From Fructilactobacillus carniphilus (GTDB lineage Bacteria; Bacillota; Bacilli; Lactobacillales; Lactobacillaceae), in the NCBI RefSeq assembly GCF_024029675.1, contig NZ_CP097121.1, positions 310,001 to 374,000 of the forward strand: 64,000 nucleotides of DNA, given 5' to 3'. The notes below the pieces were generated by a model. The model was not told where the DNA came from. It searched no databases and was given only the letters and a program-made list of their open reading frames with translations. Both the position numbers and the translations under genes were made by a program. Positions 43,424 to 51,835 of this stretch are shown here, piece after piece (position 1 is the stretch's first letter; every line of letters starts with the position of its first letter).

Positions 43424-43456
43424 AAAAACAGACGCCTAGTACAGACGTCTGTTTTG
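43424..43456. terminator. Bidirectional terminator between the MFS gene and nnrD
   Basis: A 10-bp perfect stem AAAACAGACG/CGTCTGTTTT (43425-43434 and 43446-43455) with flanking A- and T-runs. Confidence 0.88.
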
Positions 43457-43466
43457 CTAGATTTAA

Positions 43467-44309
43467 TTAATCAGCTTGGTGCTCGTGCATAAAGTGGGGC
43501 AAATCCTCTGAAATTTGGTGTGGGAGCACGACGTATTGTTGTTGGGCTAACTGAGCCGCAATGGCGCTGTGGGTATACACGGCTGCAAGAACCGCGTCAT
43601 CCACGGATTGAAATTGCGCTACAAAGCCACTAATAATCCCGGCTAGGGTATCACCCATGCCACCAGTAGCTTGAGCGGGAGTTCCAGTGGTGTTTTGAAA
43701 TGCTCCGGTAGGGGTAAAGACTTCTGTTTGTGCTGATTTAACCACGGCAATTAGGTGCGGATGATCGACTAATAATTGGTTATACGCTCGTTGGTTAGTC
43801 GCTGGATTTTGGTTAGCTAGTTGCACGCCCGTCAGCCGTTCCCATTCCATTTGGTGGGGCGTGACGATGATGGTAGCCGTTGGCAATGCCAATTGGTACT
43901 TAGCAACTAAAGTTAAGGCTGATCCATCAACTAGGAGCACTTGTTCTGGGGTAACCAGGTTAAATATCAGCTTGATTAAGTTGAGGGCTTGTTCATCGGT
44001 TCCGAGCCCAGACCCTAAACTAATCACGTCCATGGTGGGTAACAACTGGGTTAGTTGTGCCTGATCTTGGTAATCAGCGAACATCGCTTCTGGAACCCAC
44101 GCGTGCAGGCTACTTTGATTGCTAGCATCTGTGAAGGTGGTGGTTAAACCCGCTCCGGCGTAAACCGTGCCGAGGGTACTCATGATAATGGCACCGCCAA
44201 AGTTATGATTTCCTCCGATCAGCGCCACCTTGCCATAGGTCCCCTTGAAGCTCTTTGTTGGTCGTTTGCGGATTACTTTTGGTAGAATTGAAGATGTAAT
44301 TAATTTCAT
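43467..44309 (-). CDS. nnrD: ADP-dependent NAD(P)H-hydrate dehydratase
   Basis: A 280-residue ribokinase-fold enzyme of the YjeF C-terminal domain type, repairing hydrated NAD(P)H. Seen are KVALIGGNHNFGGAIIMSTLGTVYAGAGL near the N-terminus, TPHQMEWERLTG in the middle and the catalytic GGMGDTLAGIISGF (about residues 208-221). There is no fused epimerase (NnrE) domain, as in many Lactobacillales. ATG 44309 follows GAGGTGAATCC; a longer frame to 44459 has no ribosome site and runs across the pepV promoter region. Divergent from pepV. Confidence 0.93.
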   Translation of the reverse strand: MKLITSSILPKVIRKRPTKSFKGTYGKVALIGGNHNFGGAIIMSTLGTVYAGAGLTTTFTDASNQSSLHAWVPEAMFADYQDQAQLTQLLPTMDVISLGSGLGTDEQALNLIKLIFNLVTPEQVLLVDGSALTLVAKYQLALPTATIIVTPHQMEWERLTGVQLANQNPATNQRAYNQLLVDHPHLIAVVKSAQTEVFTPTGAFQNTTGTPAQATGGMGDTLAGIISGFVAQFQSVDDAVLAAVYTHSAIAAQLAQQQYVVLPHQISEDLPHFMHEHQAD

Positions 44310-44396
44310 TGGATTCACCTCGAAACTATTATAGCATTCAACAGGTTGATTCATGGTAGGATTAAAGCAACGACATCGGGAAAGGATGATCTCTAT

Positions 44397-45797
44397 ATGA
44401 CAGATTGGAAAGCAACTGCTGCTAAGTATCAAGATCAATATCTTGCAGATTTGAAACAACTGGTGGCGATTGACAGTTCACGTGACGTGGAAAATCAAAC
44501 GGATGAATTTCCCCTGGGACCCGGCCCCGCTAAGGCCTTGGACCAATTCTTAGACTTTGGGAAACGCGACGGCTTTACGACGAAAAACATTGATAACGTG
44601 GTCGGCTACATTGAATACGGAACGGGTGATGATTACTTCGCCATCCTCGGTCACGCGGACACGGTTCCGGCGGGCAATGGTTGGGACACGAATCCTTTTG
44701 AACTTTTAATTCAAAATGGGCAAGCCATTGGGCGAGGAACTTCTGACGACAAGGGCCCAGCACTGGCTGCTTACTACGGTCTGCGGATTTTAAAGGATCT
44801 CGGGATTGAGCCCAAGCTAAAAATTCGGTTAATCATTGGAACTGACGAAGAAACGAACTGGACGGGCATGAACCGTTACTTTGAAACGGAACCTGCGCCT
44901 ACGGCTGGTTTTTCACCAGACGCTGAATTTCCATTAATTAATGGTGAAAAGGGAAATGTTACCTTCGAAACCCATTTTGATGGGGACAGTGCGATCTCTG
45001 AACAACAATTGTTATCGTTCAAAGCGGGACTCAAGGAAAACATGGTGCCTCGGGATGCCGAAGCATTTGTGACGATGGAAGATCCTGATGCGGTCATGAA
45101 AGACTTTGATGCCTTTATTGAAAATGCGCCAGTTAGTGGAGTAGCCAGCATCATTGGGAAACAAATTCACTTTGAAGTGGTGGGAAAAGCAGCCCACGGA
45201 ATGGAACCGCGCAACGGGATTAACGCCGGGACTTACCTAGCCATGTTCTTAAAACAACTACCGTTAGATCAACCCGGCACGAACTTCATTCGCTTTATTA
45301 CCAACAACCTGCACGATGATTCACGGGCCCGGCAATTAGGATTGCAATTTACTGATGAAGTCATGGGTGACCTAACTATGAACGTTGGGTTAATGGATTA
45401 CGATGCTGAAACGGGCGGCGTGGTTAACACCAACTTCCGTTATCCGAAGGGAATCACGCCAGCAGAGATTCAAGCACACTTGGAAAAGGCCGCAACCCCA
45501 TATCAAGCAACGGTTACGCAGACCAACAACATGGAACCGCACTTTGTTCCTGCTGATGATCAGTTAGTCACTGATTTGATGAACGTGTACAAGGAACAAA
45601 CGGGTGAAACTAACGCACAACCAGAGGTAGTCGGGGGCGGCACCTTTGCTCGCTTGATGGAACACGGAGTCGCCTTTGGTGCTCTTTTCCCGAATGCAAC
45701 TGATACCATGCACCAAGCCAATGAATTCCAACCAGTGGCCGATTTAATGTTAGCAATTTCAATTTACGCGCAAGCCATCTTTACGGTCACTAAATAA
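44397..45797 (+). CDS. pepV: Dipeptidase PepV, M20 family
   Basis: A 466-residue zinc dipeptidase, the standard length of lactobacillar PepV. Metal ligands and catalytic residues are visible: ILGHADTVPAGNGW, GTSDDKGPALAAYYGLR, the GTDEETNW glutamates and the final HQANE. The inserted lid domain lies about residues 185-380. It cuts dipeptides with varied N-terminal residues, including carnosine, in the cytoplasm during peptide nutrition. The start is ATG 44397 after AAAGGATGATC; an in-frame start at 44346 lacks a ribosome site. Confidence 0.94.
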   Translation: MTDWKATAAKYQDQYLADLKQLVAIDSSRDVENQTDEFPLGPGPAKALDQFLDFGKRDGFTTKNIDNVVGYIEYGTGDDYFAILGHADTVPAGNGWDTNPFELLIQNGQAIGRGTSDDKGPALAAYYGLRILKDLGIEPKLKIRLIIGTDEETNWTGMNRYFETEPAPTAGFSPDAEFPLINGEKGNVTFETHFDGDSAISEQQLLSFKAGLKENMVPRDAEAFVTMEDPDAVMKDFDAFIENAPVSGVASIIGKQIHFEVVGKAAHGMEPRNGINAGTYLAMFLKQLPLDQPGTNFIRFITNNLHDDSRARQLGLQFTDEVMGDLTMNVGLMDYDAETGGVVNTNFRYPKGITPAEIQAHLEKAATPYQATVTQTNNMEPHFVPADDQLVTDLMNVYKEQTGETNAQPEVVGGGTFARLMEHGVAFGALFPNATDTMHQANEFQPVADLMLAISIYAQAIFTVTK

Positions 45798-45811
45798 TTT
45801 GCGTGCTTCGA

Positions 45812-45840
45812 TTGACAACGACATGGATTAGTTATATCGT
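45812..45840 (+). promoter_or_regulatory. Promoter of the second T-box operon
   Basis: A perfect -35 TTGACA (45812-45817) and a -10 candidate TATCGT (45835-45840, 17-base spacer), or TATATC two bases earlier. It lies about 50 bases before the start of the T-box stem I. Confidence 0.6.
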
Positions 45841-45888
45841 TAAGGCAAATTAATATCTGATTGATGGAAGAGTTGAGTAATAAACCTT

Positions 45889-46119
45889 AAATCACAGAGA
45901 GTCTCCGGCTGGTGCGAGGAGATGATGGCGGGTTTTTGAAGATGGACTTGGAGTCATTAGCGGTGAATCATGAGCCGTTAACGGAGTGGTGGTCGTTATT
46001 ACCACAGGGTTTGAGCTATGTTGATAGCTGTAACTCACGGAGGCTAGGGTAGTGATACGCTGGCGAAGTAAGGTGGTAACGCGAAGCATTCGTCCTTTTT
46101 AAGGATGAATGCTTTTTTA
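45889..46119 (+). promoter_or_regulatory. T-box leader, probably methionine-specific
   Basis: The conserved T-box core AAGGTGGTAACGCG lies at 46070-46083. A terminator with a 12-bp stem follows. In the stem I region TTTTTGAAG-ATG-GACTTGG places a candidate specifier codon ATG at 45942-45944. Methionine agrees with the MetQ-like protein downstream. The extent of stem I is estimated from the ACAGAGAGTC start. It fills most of the gap 45798-46148. Confidence 0.85.
46086..46118 (+). terminator. T-box terminator before the MetQ-like gene
   Basis: A 12-bp stem GCATTCGTCCTT/AAGGATGAATGC (46086-46097 and 46101-46112, one C-A mismatch) closing a TTT loop, then a six-base T-run. Confidence 0.88.
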
Positions 46120-46148
46120 TTTACAATCACTTTGAAGGGGGAATTAAG

Positions 46149-46991
46149 ATGTCAAAAGCAGCACGCAGACTTATTTGGCTGGAGCTAATCGTTTTTGTAA
46201 TCATTATGGGATACTTCAGTTTTGGGCGGGGAGCTGCCCAACAAAAGAATACGATTACCGTGGGAATCATGGCCGGATCAAAAGCGGAACAACAAATTTG
46301 GGATTCCGTAGCGCACACCGCCCAGCAAAAGTACGGATTGACGGTGAAATTCCAACGCTTTACTGATTACAGTCAACCGAATGCCGCATTGTCAAACCAC
46401 AGCATTGACGTAAATGCCTTTCAAAACTATCCCTTTTTAGCTTTGTGGAACCAAAAGCACCACGACCACATCGTTGCGGTCGGGGATACCATCATCGAAC
46501 CAATGCGGATTTACTCCTATCAAAGTAAGAGTGTTAATGATTTACCGGCCGGTAGTACCGTAACGATCCCCAATGACGCGAATAATGAATCGCGGGCGTT
46601 GTTTGTTTTGCAAAGCGCGGGACTCTTAAAGTTAAAACCTAACGTTAAACTTGCGGATGCACGTTCAATCGTTGCCAATCCCCGGAATCTAAAAATTAAA
46701 GAAGTGGATGCCAGTCAAACGGCGCGCTCTTTAAACGATGTAGGGGCCGCCGTTGTGAACGGAAACTACGCGCAAACCGCTTCGTTAGATCCCCACAAGG
46801 CCATCTTTACCGAACCGTTTAACCAAAATTCCAAGCAGTGGATTAACTTTATCGCCGCTAATCGGGATAATCGTAATGATCCACGGATTAAGAAATTAGT
46901 GAAGGCCTACCAAACGAAAGCGACAGCGAAAAAGATTAAACAGGTCTCTGGCATCAACCAAATTCCCGCTTGGAACCTCAAACTAAAGTAG
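46149..46991 (+). CDS. MetQ/NlpA-family substrate-binding protein without lipobox
   Basis: A 280-residue protein. An N-terminal helix (LIWLELIVFVIIMGYFSFG) is followed by the family sequences TVGIMAGSKAEQQIWDSV, VNAFQNYPFL (aromatic methionine cage) and VTIPNDANNESRALFVLQSAGLL. MetQ proteins deliver methionine to MetNI. Unlike ordinary MetQ there is no Cys after the helix, so it is likely held by an uncleaved signal anchor. AAGGGGGAATTAAG precedes ATG 46149. The T-box with an ATG specifier and an M20 peptidase 15 bases downstream recall the streptococcal metQ-M20-metN-metI order, but here metN and metI are absent. Confidence 0.87.
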   Translation: MSKAARRLIWLELIVFVIIMGYFSFGRGAAQQKNTITVGIMAGSKAEQQIWDSVAHTAQQKYGLTVKFQRFTDYSQPNAALSNHSIDVNAFQNYPFLALWNQKHHDHIVAVGDTIIEPMRIYSYQSKSVNDLPAGSTVTIPNDANNESRALFVLQSAGLLKLKPNVKLADARSIVANPRNLKIKEVDASQTARSLNDVGAAVVNGNYAQTASLDPHKAIFTEPFNQNSKQWINFIAANRDNRNDPRIKKLVKAYQTKATAKKIKQVSGINQIPAWNLKLK

Positions 46992-47006
46992 AAAGGACGT
47001 TTCCTC

Positions 47007-48164
47007 ATGAAAGCAGCAGAAAAAGTACAAATTTTACGTGATTTAATCCAAATTCCAACCGTTAATGGCAATGAAGCTGCCATCACGGACTACTTAGTTC
47101 GCTTGTTTCAAGAGCACGGAATCGCGAGTCAAGTCCAACCAATTACGGATGATAAAAGTCGCACCAATTTAATTGTTGAGATTGGTTCCGGAAAAACGGA
47201 CCAAGTCTTTGGCTTTACTGGACATCAGGATACGGTAGCCGTGGGCGACGAAGCAGAATGGGAACATGCTCCGTTTGCTGCGACTGTGGTTGGGGATAAG
47301 TTGTACGGTCGGGGTGCCGCTGACATGAAGAGCGGCCTCGCTGCCGAAGTAATTGCGCTAATCGAGTTAGTGGAAGAACAGCGAGAAATTCCCGGCAAAA
47401 TTCGGTTGTTAATTACGGCAGGTGAAGAATATGGTGCTCCTGGGGCCTACCAAATTGCTCCCAACCTGCTAACCGATTTAGATGCGTTAGTGGTCGGCGA
47501 AGCCACCGATGGGAACGTGACCTACGCGCACTCTGGCAGTTTTAACTACCGGATTGTGAGTCGGGGAAAAGCTGCCCACAGTTCGGTTCCAACGCACGGA
47601 ATTAATGCCATTCAAGGATTGGTCAAGTACATCCAACGAGAAGCCCAAATTTTTGCCGACTTACCGGTTGACCCAACTCTCGGCCACGTGCAACACAGTG
47701 TGACGGTGATTCGTGGGGGAGAACAGGTGAACACGATTCCAGATGCCGCTGAATTATTGGGAAACGTGCGGCCGACGTCCGTATTTGGGAACCAGGCGGT
47801 GCGTAGGTTACTGCAAACCACGATTGATCAGTTAAACGCAAGCACCGATTACGAGCTAGAACTCCAGGTGATTCACGACTTTTATCCGGTTAAGAGTCAA
47901 GCAGATGATTGGTTAGTGCAAAAAGCAGTAGCGGTTTCGCAAGCGAACTATCCAGATCGACAAATTCAGGCCGGAATTGATAATGGAGCGACGGATGCCA
48001 GCGTGTTTGTGAAACAGAATGCGGACCTCCCCGTCATTGTGTTAGGACCCGATAAAGCCGGGACTTCCCATCAGCGGAGCGAACACACTACCATTAGCAG
48101 TTTTTTAGCCACGATTAACATTTATAAGGACTTGGCAACGCAATTTTTTGCAACCCAGGCCTAA
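47007..48164 (+). CDS. M20 (ArgE/DapE/ACY1) family metallopeptidase
   Basis: A 385-residue dizinc hydrolase. Motifs: FTGHQDTVAVGDEAEW with the first His and Asp, YGRGAADMKSGLAA with the bridging Asp, TAGEEYGAPG with the catalytic Glu pair, GEATDGN, and the C-terminal HQRSEHT. The dimerisation lid spans about residues 175-285. By homology it removes an acyl or aminoacyl group from an amino-acid derivative (annotations include succinyl-diaminopimelate desuccinylase), but the T-box and the MetQ-like neighbour suggest a methionine derivative or methionine peptide. AAAGGACG precedes ATG 47007. Confidence 0.88.
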   Translation: MKAAEKVQILRDLIQIPTVNGNEAAITDYLVRLFQEHGIASQVQPITDDKSRTNLIVEIGSGKTDQVFGFTGHQDTVAVGDEAEWEHAPFAATVVGDKLYGRGAADMKSGLAAEVIALIELVEEQREIPGKIRLLITAGEEYGAPGAYQIAPNLLTDLDALVVGEATDGNVTYAHSGSFNYRIVSRGKAAHSSVPTHGINAIQGLVKYIQREAQIFADLPVDPTLGHVQHSVTVIRGGEQVNTIPDAAELLGNVRPTSVFGNQAVRRLLQTTIDQLNASTDYELELQVIHDFYPVKSQADDWLVQKAVAVSQANYPDRQIQAGIDNGATDASVFVKQNADLPVIVLGPDKAGTSHQRSEHTTISSFLATINIYKDLATQFFATQA

Positions 48165-48167
48165 TAA

Positions 48168-48204
48168 AAGAGCACGATTAGAATTCATTTCTAACCGTGC
48201 TTTG
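48168..48204. terminator. Terminator after the M20 peptidase gene
   Basis: An imperfect stem AGCACG(A)TTAGAA / TTCTAA(C)CGTGCT (48171-48183 and 48190-48202) with a weak T-run (TTGTTGTTT). It may also serve the convergent kinase gene. Confidence 0.65.
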
Positions 48205-48212
48205 TTGTTTAA

Positions 48213-48842
48213 TTACAGTGTTTTTAGTTTTTCGTCAATTTGTTTTAAAACGATGGCTGTGTTTTCAGGATCCTGCAGGTCATAAGTTTGTAAATCAATC
48301 TTCATTTTGGGACTAACGTCGTAGTCTTCATACCATTGTTGGTATGCTTGCCACATTTTGTGATAGTAGGCCTCCAGTTCTGGATTATCGTCAAACTGTT
48401 CGTAGTCACGCCCCCGCTTTTTGATACGGGCCAGAATCGTGGGAAAATCAGCGTCGGCATACACCAATAAGTCGGGACGCTGCTTGGGCATTTCTTCAAG
48501 TTCGGCCATCATGTTATCCAATAGTTTGAGGTAAACTGATAGTTCGATGTCAGAAATGTTTCCAGCTGCATTATTTTCCTTGGTGAACAAGGCATCCTCG
48601 TAAATGGAGCGGTCCAGGACGTTATTGTCATCGGCGAGGGCCTTTTTAATCATCGCAAAGCGTTTGTTTAAAAAATAAATCTGTAACAAAAAGCCATATT
48701 GTTGGGGATTTTTGTAGTAGAGGGGTAAAACCGGATTATCCCCCACCGGTTCATAAAACGGTTTGGTGTGTAAGTGTTCAGCAATTTTACCGGTCAGCGT
48801 GGTTTTGCCGACCCCAATCATTCCAGCAGTAATTATCACCAT
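48213..48842 (-). CDS. Deoxynucleoside kinase (deoxyadenosine/deoxyguanosine type)
   Basis: A 209-residue kinase. The P-loop is AGMIGVGKTTLTG (about residues 6-18), EPVGDNPVLPLYY is the substrate loop, LDRSIYEDALFTK carries the DRS signature (about 77-89), and RIKKRGRDYEQFD is the lid. The family phosphorylates deoxyadenosine, deoxyguanosine or deoxycytidine for dNTP salvage. Lactobacilli depend on such kinases and often carry two in tandem; only one is here. AGGAG precedes the ATG on the minus strand. The gene is convergent with the M20 peptidase and divergent from the small membrane protein gene. Confidence 0.92.
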   Translation of the reverse strand: MVIITAGMIGVGKTTLTGKIAEHLHTKPFYEPVGDNPVLPLYYKNPQQYGFLLQIYFLNKRFAMIKKALADDNNVLDRSIYEDALFTKENNAAGNISDIELSVYLKLLDNMMAELEEMPKQRPDLLVYADADFPTILARIKKRGRDYEQFDDNPELEAYYHKMWQAYQQWYEDYDVSPKMKIDLQTYDLQDPENTAIVLKQIDEKLKTL

Positions 48843-48963
48843 AAAGAGCTCCTTCTTCTATAATAAGATTAGTATAGCACGCCCGTGAATTTCGAGAAAA
48901 TAGCGGAGCCCGGCGCCGAGTTATGGTATCCTAGTAATAATTCGATTTAGTGATGGTGAGCAA

Positions 48964-49173
48964 ATGAAGTGGTTAGATGGATTTTTAATTGTGGTGGGCT
49001 TGTTGATAATGGGTTGCAGTTACCTGGTAACGGGTCGGTTGCAAGTCGGAATTTTTCTATTAGGAGCGGGCATCGGAACTCAGGCACTCGTGATTCCGGC
49101 GGTCGTGTGGATCTGTCAACGTTATTTTAGCCATCCAGAAAGGGATGAAGAACAACCCCATGAACTTAAGTGA
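48964..49173 (+). CDS. Small two-helix membrane protein
   Basis: I do not recognise this 69-residue protein. It has two hydrophobic helices (about 6-25 and 30-52) joined by a short turn (TGRLQVG), and a charged C-terminal tail (RYFSHPERDEEQPHELK). No lipobox or enzyme motif is convincing, although GCS occurs in the first helix. TGGTGAGCAA precedes ATG 48964. Its last 29 bases overlap the start of the CPBP protease gene, so translation is probably coupled. A small accessory partner of that protease is one possibility, from position only. Confidence 0.7.
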   Translation: MKWLDGFLIVVGLLIMGCSYLVTGRLQVGIFLLGAGIGTQALVIPAVVWICQRYFSHPERDEEQPHELK

Positions 49174-49855
49174 AATCGTTCAATTTATTAAGCGACTACT
49201 GGTGTTTATTATATTAGTTGGTCTAGTGACAGTGGTTCCCATACCAATGCTGTTGTTGCAACAATATCATTTTCAAACAGGAATCATAATTGGGATAATT
49301 GTAGGTTACATCTCTGTTTATCTAATCTCTATTTGGTTAGCCTATGAAGCTTATCGATGGGTTTGGCACCAACCTAACGGTAAATTGACTGCATCGAATT
49401 GGAAATTAATCTTTGTTTCGCTGTTTGAAATTTTTGCGGTGGAAATTGTGACTGTAATCGTGGCACAGTTGCTGCATCTCCCCGCTGGAAGTGAAAATAA
49501 CCAGATTATTTACCAATTACTCTCTAGCAGTCCGGTTGTTTTGATTTTAATGAGCGCGGGAATGGTTTTTTTAACACCCATGCTAGAGGAATTAGTGTTT
49601 CGGGGATTTTTAATTCGCGGGGTCTTAAGCTGGGCACCAAATTGGCTTGCTATGATTATTAGTGGAATTGTTTTTTCTGCGGGGCACGCGAGCTCGAACT
49701 GGCTTAGTTTTTTGATTTATGCAGCGATGGGAGTGATTTTAGCCCGGGTTTATTTAAAGACGAATCGGATTCAGGCTTCCATGACCTTACATTTTCTCAA
49801 TAATTTATTCGCAACAATCATGATGGTGATTTCCATTCTGGGAAACGCCCACTAG
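49145..49855 (+). CDS. CPBP-family intramembrane metalloprotease (CAAX/Abi type)
   Basis: A 236-residue membrane protein with about six helices. All three CPBP motifs are visible: LEELVFRGFLIRGVL (EExxxR, about residues 148-162), VFSAGHASSNW (Gly-His, about 179-189) and MTLHFLNNLFA (HxxxN, about 215-225). Relatives process prenylated proteins in eukaryotes and act in bacteriocin self-immunity in lactobacilli. No bacteriocin precursor is recognisable beside it. ATG 49145 overlaps the preceding gene by 29 bases and has AAAGGG immediately before it, so the in-frame ATG 49160 is an alternative. It is the second gene of a four-gene compact operon. Confidence 0.86.
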   Translation: MKNNPMNLSEIVQFIKRLLVFIILVGLVTVVPIPMLLLQQYHFQTGIIIGIIVGYISVYLISIWLAYEAYRWVWHQPNGKLTASNWKLIFVSLFEIFAVEIVTVIVAQLLHLPAGSENNQIIYQLLSSSPVVLILMSAGMVFLTPMLEELVFRGFLIRGVLSWAPNWLAMIISGIVFSAGHASSNWLSFLIYAAMGVILARVYLKTNRIQASMTLHFLNNLFATIMMVISILGNAH

Positions 49856-49871
49856 AGAAAGGATGATTAAT

Positions 49872-50498
49872 TTGGACCTTACAGAATTTACTTATTATCA
49901 AAATTTAAAAAGTCGCTTAACCAAGGTACAAGCGGAATTACAAGAAGAACAACAGGAATACTTAGAACAGATGGGAAATCTGAATCAGCTGTATAACGAC
50001 TATGATGTGGAAACGACTGAACAACTGGCCAACGCCCTAAATCATGGTGATGACGATCAGTTTACAACGGAAATTGAAACGGCCTTAACGAGTCATGACC
50101 GTGAATTCTTGTTAGAGAACGTTGCTACTTTGAATCCGAGCGAGGCGCAGGTCTTGGCCGCCATTCACGGTGAAGCAGATGATGTGGCTACTGAAGCAGT
50201 TAAGGTAGAGAAATTCTACCGGGAATTTGCGTTACCAATCATCGAACGACTACAAAATAACCGTATGATCCACGTCGAGGACTTAACGACTTCTGGAAGC
50301 AATAGCGATACGGTGGCAGAAATTAATTATTTCTCGACATTTGACGATTTTAAAGAAGATTTCAACGGAGCTGCTTACGTGGGTGAAGTAATCGAACAAC
50401 GTTTGCAAGATCAAAAACCGATTAGTTTGATTATTACGGAACAAAATTATCCAAATGAATATGATGTAACGGTGATGCCAGAAAATGAGGAGGGATAA
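49872..50498 (+). CDS. Acidic helical cytoplasmic protein of unknown function
   Basis: I do not recognise this protein of about 208 residues. It is strongly acidic, lacks a signal or membrane helix, and begins with a probable coiled coil (LKSRLTKVQAELQEEQQEYLEQMGNLNQLY, about residues 10-45). A helical middle region follows, then a C-terminal beta-like segment ending LIITEQNYPNEYDVTVMPENEEG. No catalytic motif is evident. The ATG at 49863 directly abuts the ribosome site GAAAGG, so TTG 49872, 9 bases after it, is the better start. It lies 16 bases after the CPBP protease gene and 3 bases before the PgpA-like gene. Confidence 0.65.
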   Translation: MDLTEFTYYQNLKSRLTKVQAELQEEQQEYLEQMGNLNQLYNDYDVETTEQLANALNHGDDDQFTTEIETALTSHDREFLLENVATLNPSEAQVLAAIHGEADDVATEAVKVEKFYREFALPIIERLQNNRMIHVEDLTTSGSNSDTVAEINYFSTFDDFKEDFNGAAYVGEVIEQRLQDQKPISLIITEQNYPNEYDVTVMPENEEG

Positions 50499-50501
50499 AG
50501 C

Positions 50502-51002
50502 ATGGTAGATAAACGAGATTATAAGTATCCAGATACCCAGGCCTACGATCAGGTGATTAAGTTTTTGAACGATAACGGGGTAACCGTCCGCGATATTTCT
50601 AAGGTAACCTATAATTTACAAAAGCAATTTATTAGTATCCCTAGCATGGAATACGTTGATAAAATTGTGATTGACGTTTTGCATAAACGGGAAGTGTTAA
50701 ATAACGCGTTAGTGGGAATGGAAATTGACCGCTTAGCCACCAATCATCAACTATCCGAACCGCTCCAAAGCATCGTGGAACATGATTTAGGGGTCTTTGG
50801 GGTTGATGAAACCCTAGCGTTAGGGATCGCTAACATCTATGGAACGATTGGAATTACCAACTACTGTGGTTTAGACACTAACAAGCAGGGCATTGTGAAG
50901 GAACTAGACCGGGAACAATCCCGAGTAACTACCTTTATTGATGATATTGTCGGAGCCGTGGCGGGAGCTGCTTCGGCTAAGATTGCCCACGAAAATTCAT
51001 AA
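50502..51002 (+). CDS. Phosphatidylglycerophosphatase A-like protein (YutG type)
   Basis: A 166-residue protein of the PgpA/YutG family. The all-helical core has VGMEIDRLATNHQLSEPLQSIVEHDLGVFGVDETLALGIANIYGTIGITNYCGLD and a C-terminal TFIDDIVGAVAGAASAKIAH, the stretches with acidic residues that bind metal in this family. The known reaction is removal of phosphate from phosphatidylglycerol phosphate; for the soluble Gram-positive members this is inferred. GAGGAGGG lies 9 bases before ATG 50502. It ends the four-gene operon begun by the small membrane protein at 48964. Confidence 0.85.
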   Translation: MVDKRDYKYPDTQAYDQVIKFLNDNGVTVRDISKVTYNLQKQFISIPSMEYVDKIVIDVLHKREVLNNALVGMEIDRLATNHQLSEPLQSIVEHDLGVFGVDETLALGIANIYGTIGITNYCGLDTNKQGIVKELDREQSRVTTFIDDIVGAVAGAASAKIAHENS

Positions 51003-51007
51003 GTACC

Positions 51008-51052
51008 AAAAAATAGCAAAGTCCTGAACAGTAAGACATTGCTATTTTTTCT
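51008..51052. terminator. Bidirectional terminator between the PgpA-like gene and lexA
   Basis: Stem AAAATAGCAA/TTGCTATTTT (51010-51019 and 51039-51048) extended by GTC/GAC with mismatches, loop about 15 bases, then a T-run. Confidence 0.8.
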
Positions 51053-51056
51053 TTAA

Positions 51057-51692
51057 TTATTTAATTTCGTTACGATATAAGCCCACGACTTTGCCGAGGA
51101 TGACACAGTTGTTTAAGATGATTGGAGCCATCGAGTCATTTTCTGGTTGGAGGCGGAAGTGATCACTTTCCTTGTAAAATCGTTTACAAGTTGCTTCTCC
51201 TTCATCATTCATGGCAATTACAATTTCGCCATTTTCAGCATTGGGTTGGCGTTTCACAATTACCTGGTCGCCGTCTAGAATCCCAATGTTAATCATACTT
51301 TCCCCGCTAATGGTCAGCATGAAAAGGTCGGCTCGCTGGTTTTGCAGTTCCGCTGGAATTGGGAAGTAATCGGTTGCTTCTTGAACCGCTAAGATGGGTT
51401 CTCCTGCTGCTACGGTTCCTAAGAGTGGCATTTCGTTTTCAGTAGAGTTGGGCTGAATCCCCAAGGATCGAATCCCATCCTCCGTAATTTCTAAGGCTCG
51501 TGGCTTCGTGGGGTTTTTGGTGATGTAGCCCTTTTTTTCTAACCGAGAAAGGTGACCGTGAACCGTGGAAGTGGAAGACAGACCCACGGATTTCCCGATT
51601 TCTCGAACGGTCGGTGGATAGCCGTGGTCAATAACGTTGTCATAAATAAATTGTAAAATGGCCTGTTGTTTTGGGTTAGCTTGCGAAGACAT
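51057..51692 (-). CDS. lexA: LexA SOS repressor
   Basis: A 211-residue repressor. The N-terminal winged helix is [49 protein letters not shown]. The scissile Ala-Gly lies in TVAAGEPIL (about residue 92), and the catalytic Ser is in [10 protein letters not shown] (about 130) and Lys in [10 protein letters not shown] (about 168). It blocks DNA-damage genes until RecA filaments trigger self-cleavage. GAGGTGTTTAC precedes ATG 51692. A perfect LexA box lies 61 bases upstream of the start codon, so it is autoregulated. Divergent from ynzC. Confidence 0.96.
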   Translation of the reverse strand: MSSQANPKQQAILQFIYDNVIDHGYPPTVREIGKSVGLSSTSTVHGHLSRLEKKGYITKNPTKPRALEITEDGIRSLGIQPNSTENEMPLLGTVAAGEPILAVQEATDYFPIPAELQNQRADLFMLTISGESMINIGILDGDQVIVKRQPNAENGEIVIAMNDEGEATCKRFYKESDHFRLQPENDSMAPIILNNCVILGKVVGLYRNEIK

Positions 51693-51753
51693 GTAAACAC
51701 CTCAAATTCGTTTAGTAGCAATGCTTTTAGCGTACCATAAAATTAGGAGTTTG

Positions 51754-51767
51754 CAAACGTTAGTTCG
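51754..51767. promoter_or_regulatory. LexA (SOS) box between lexA and ynzC
   Basis: CGAACTAACGTTTG on the minus strand fits the Gram-positive SOS-box consensus CGAACRNRYGTTYG closely in both half-sites. It is 61 bases from the lexA start and 68 bases from the ynzC start, so it can control both divergent genes. Confidence 0.85.
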
Positions 51768-51835
51768 CCCGTTTCCTGTTTTATTATGATTGATTTCATG
51801 CTATTATTAAAGAAATTAAAAAAGGGAGTGGCAGA

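Noticed and set aside
44310..44459. N-terminal extension of nnrD
   Set aside because: No ribosome site, and it covers the divergent pepV upstream region; ATG 44309 has GAGGTGA.
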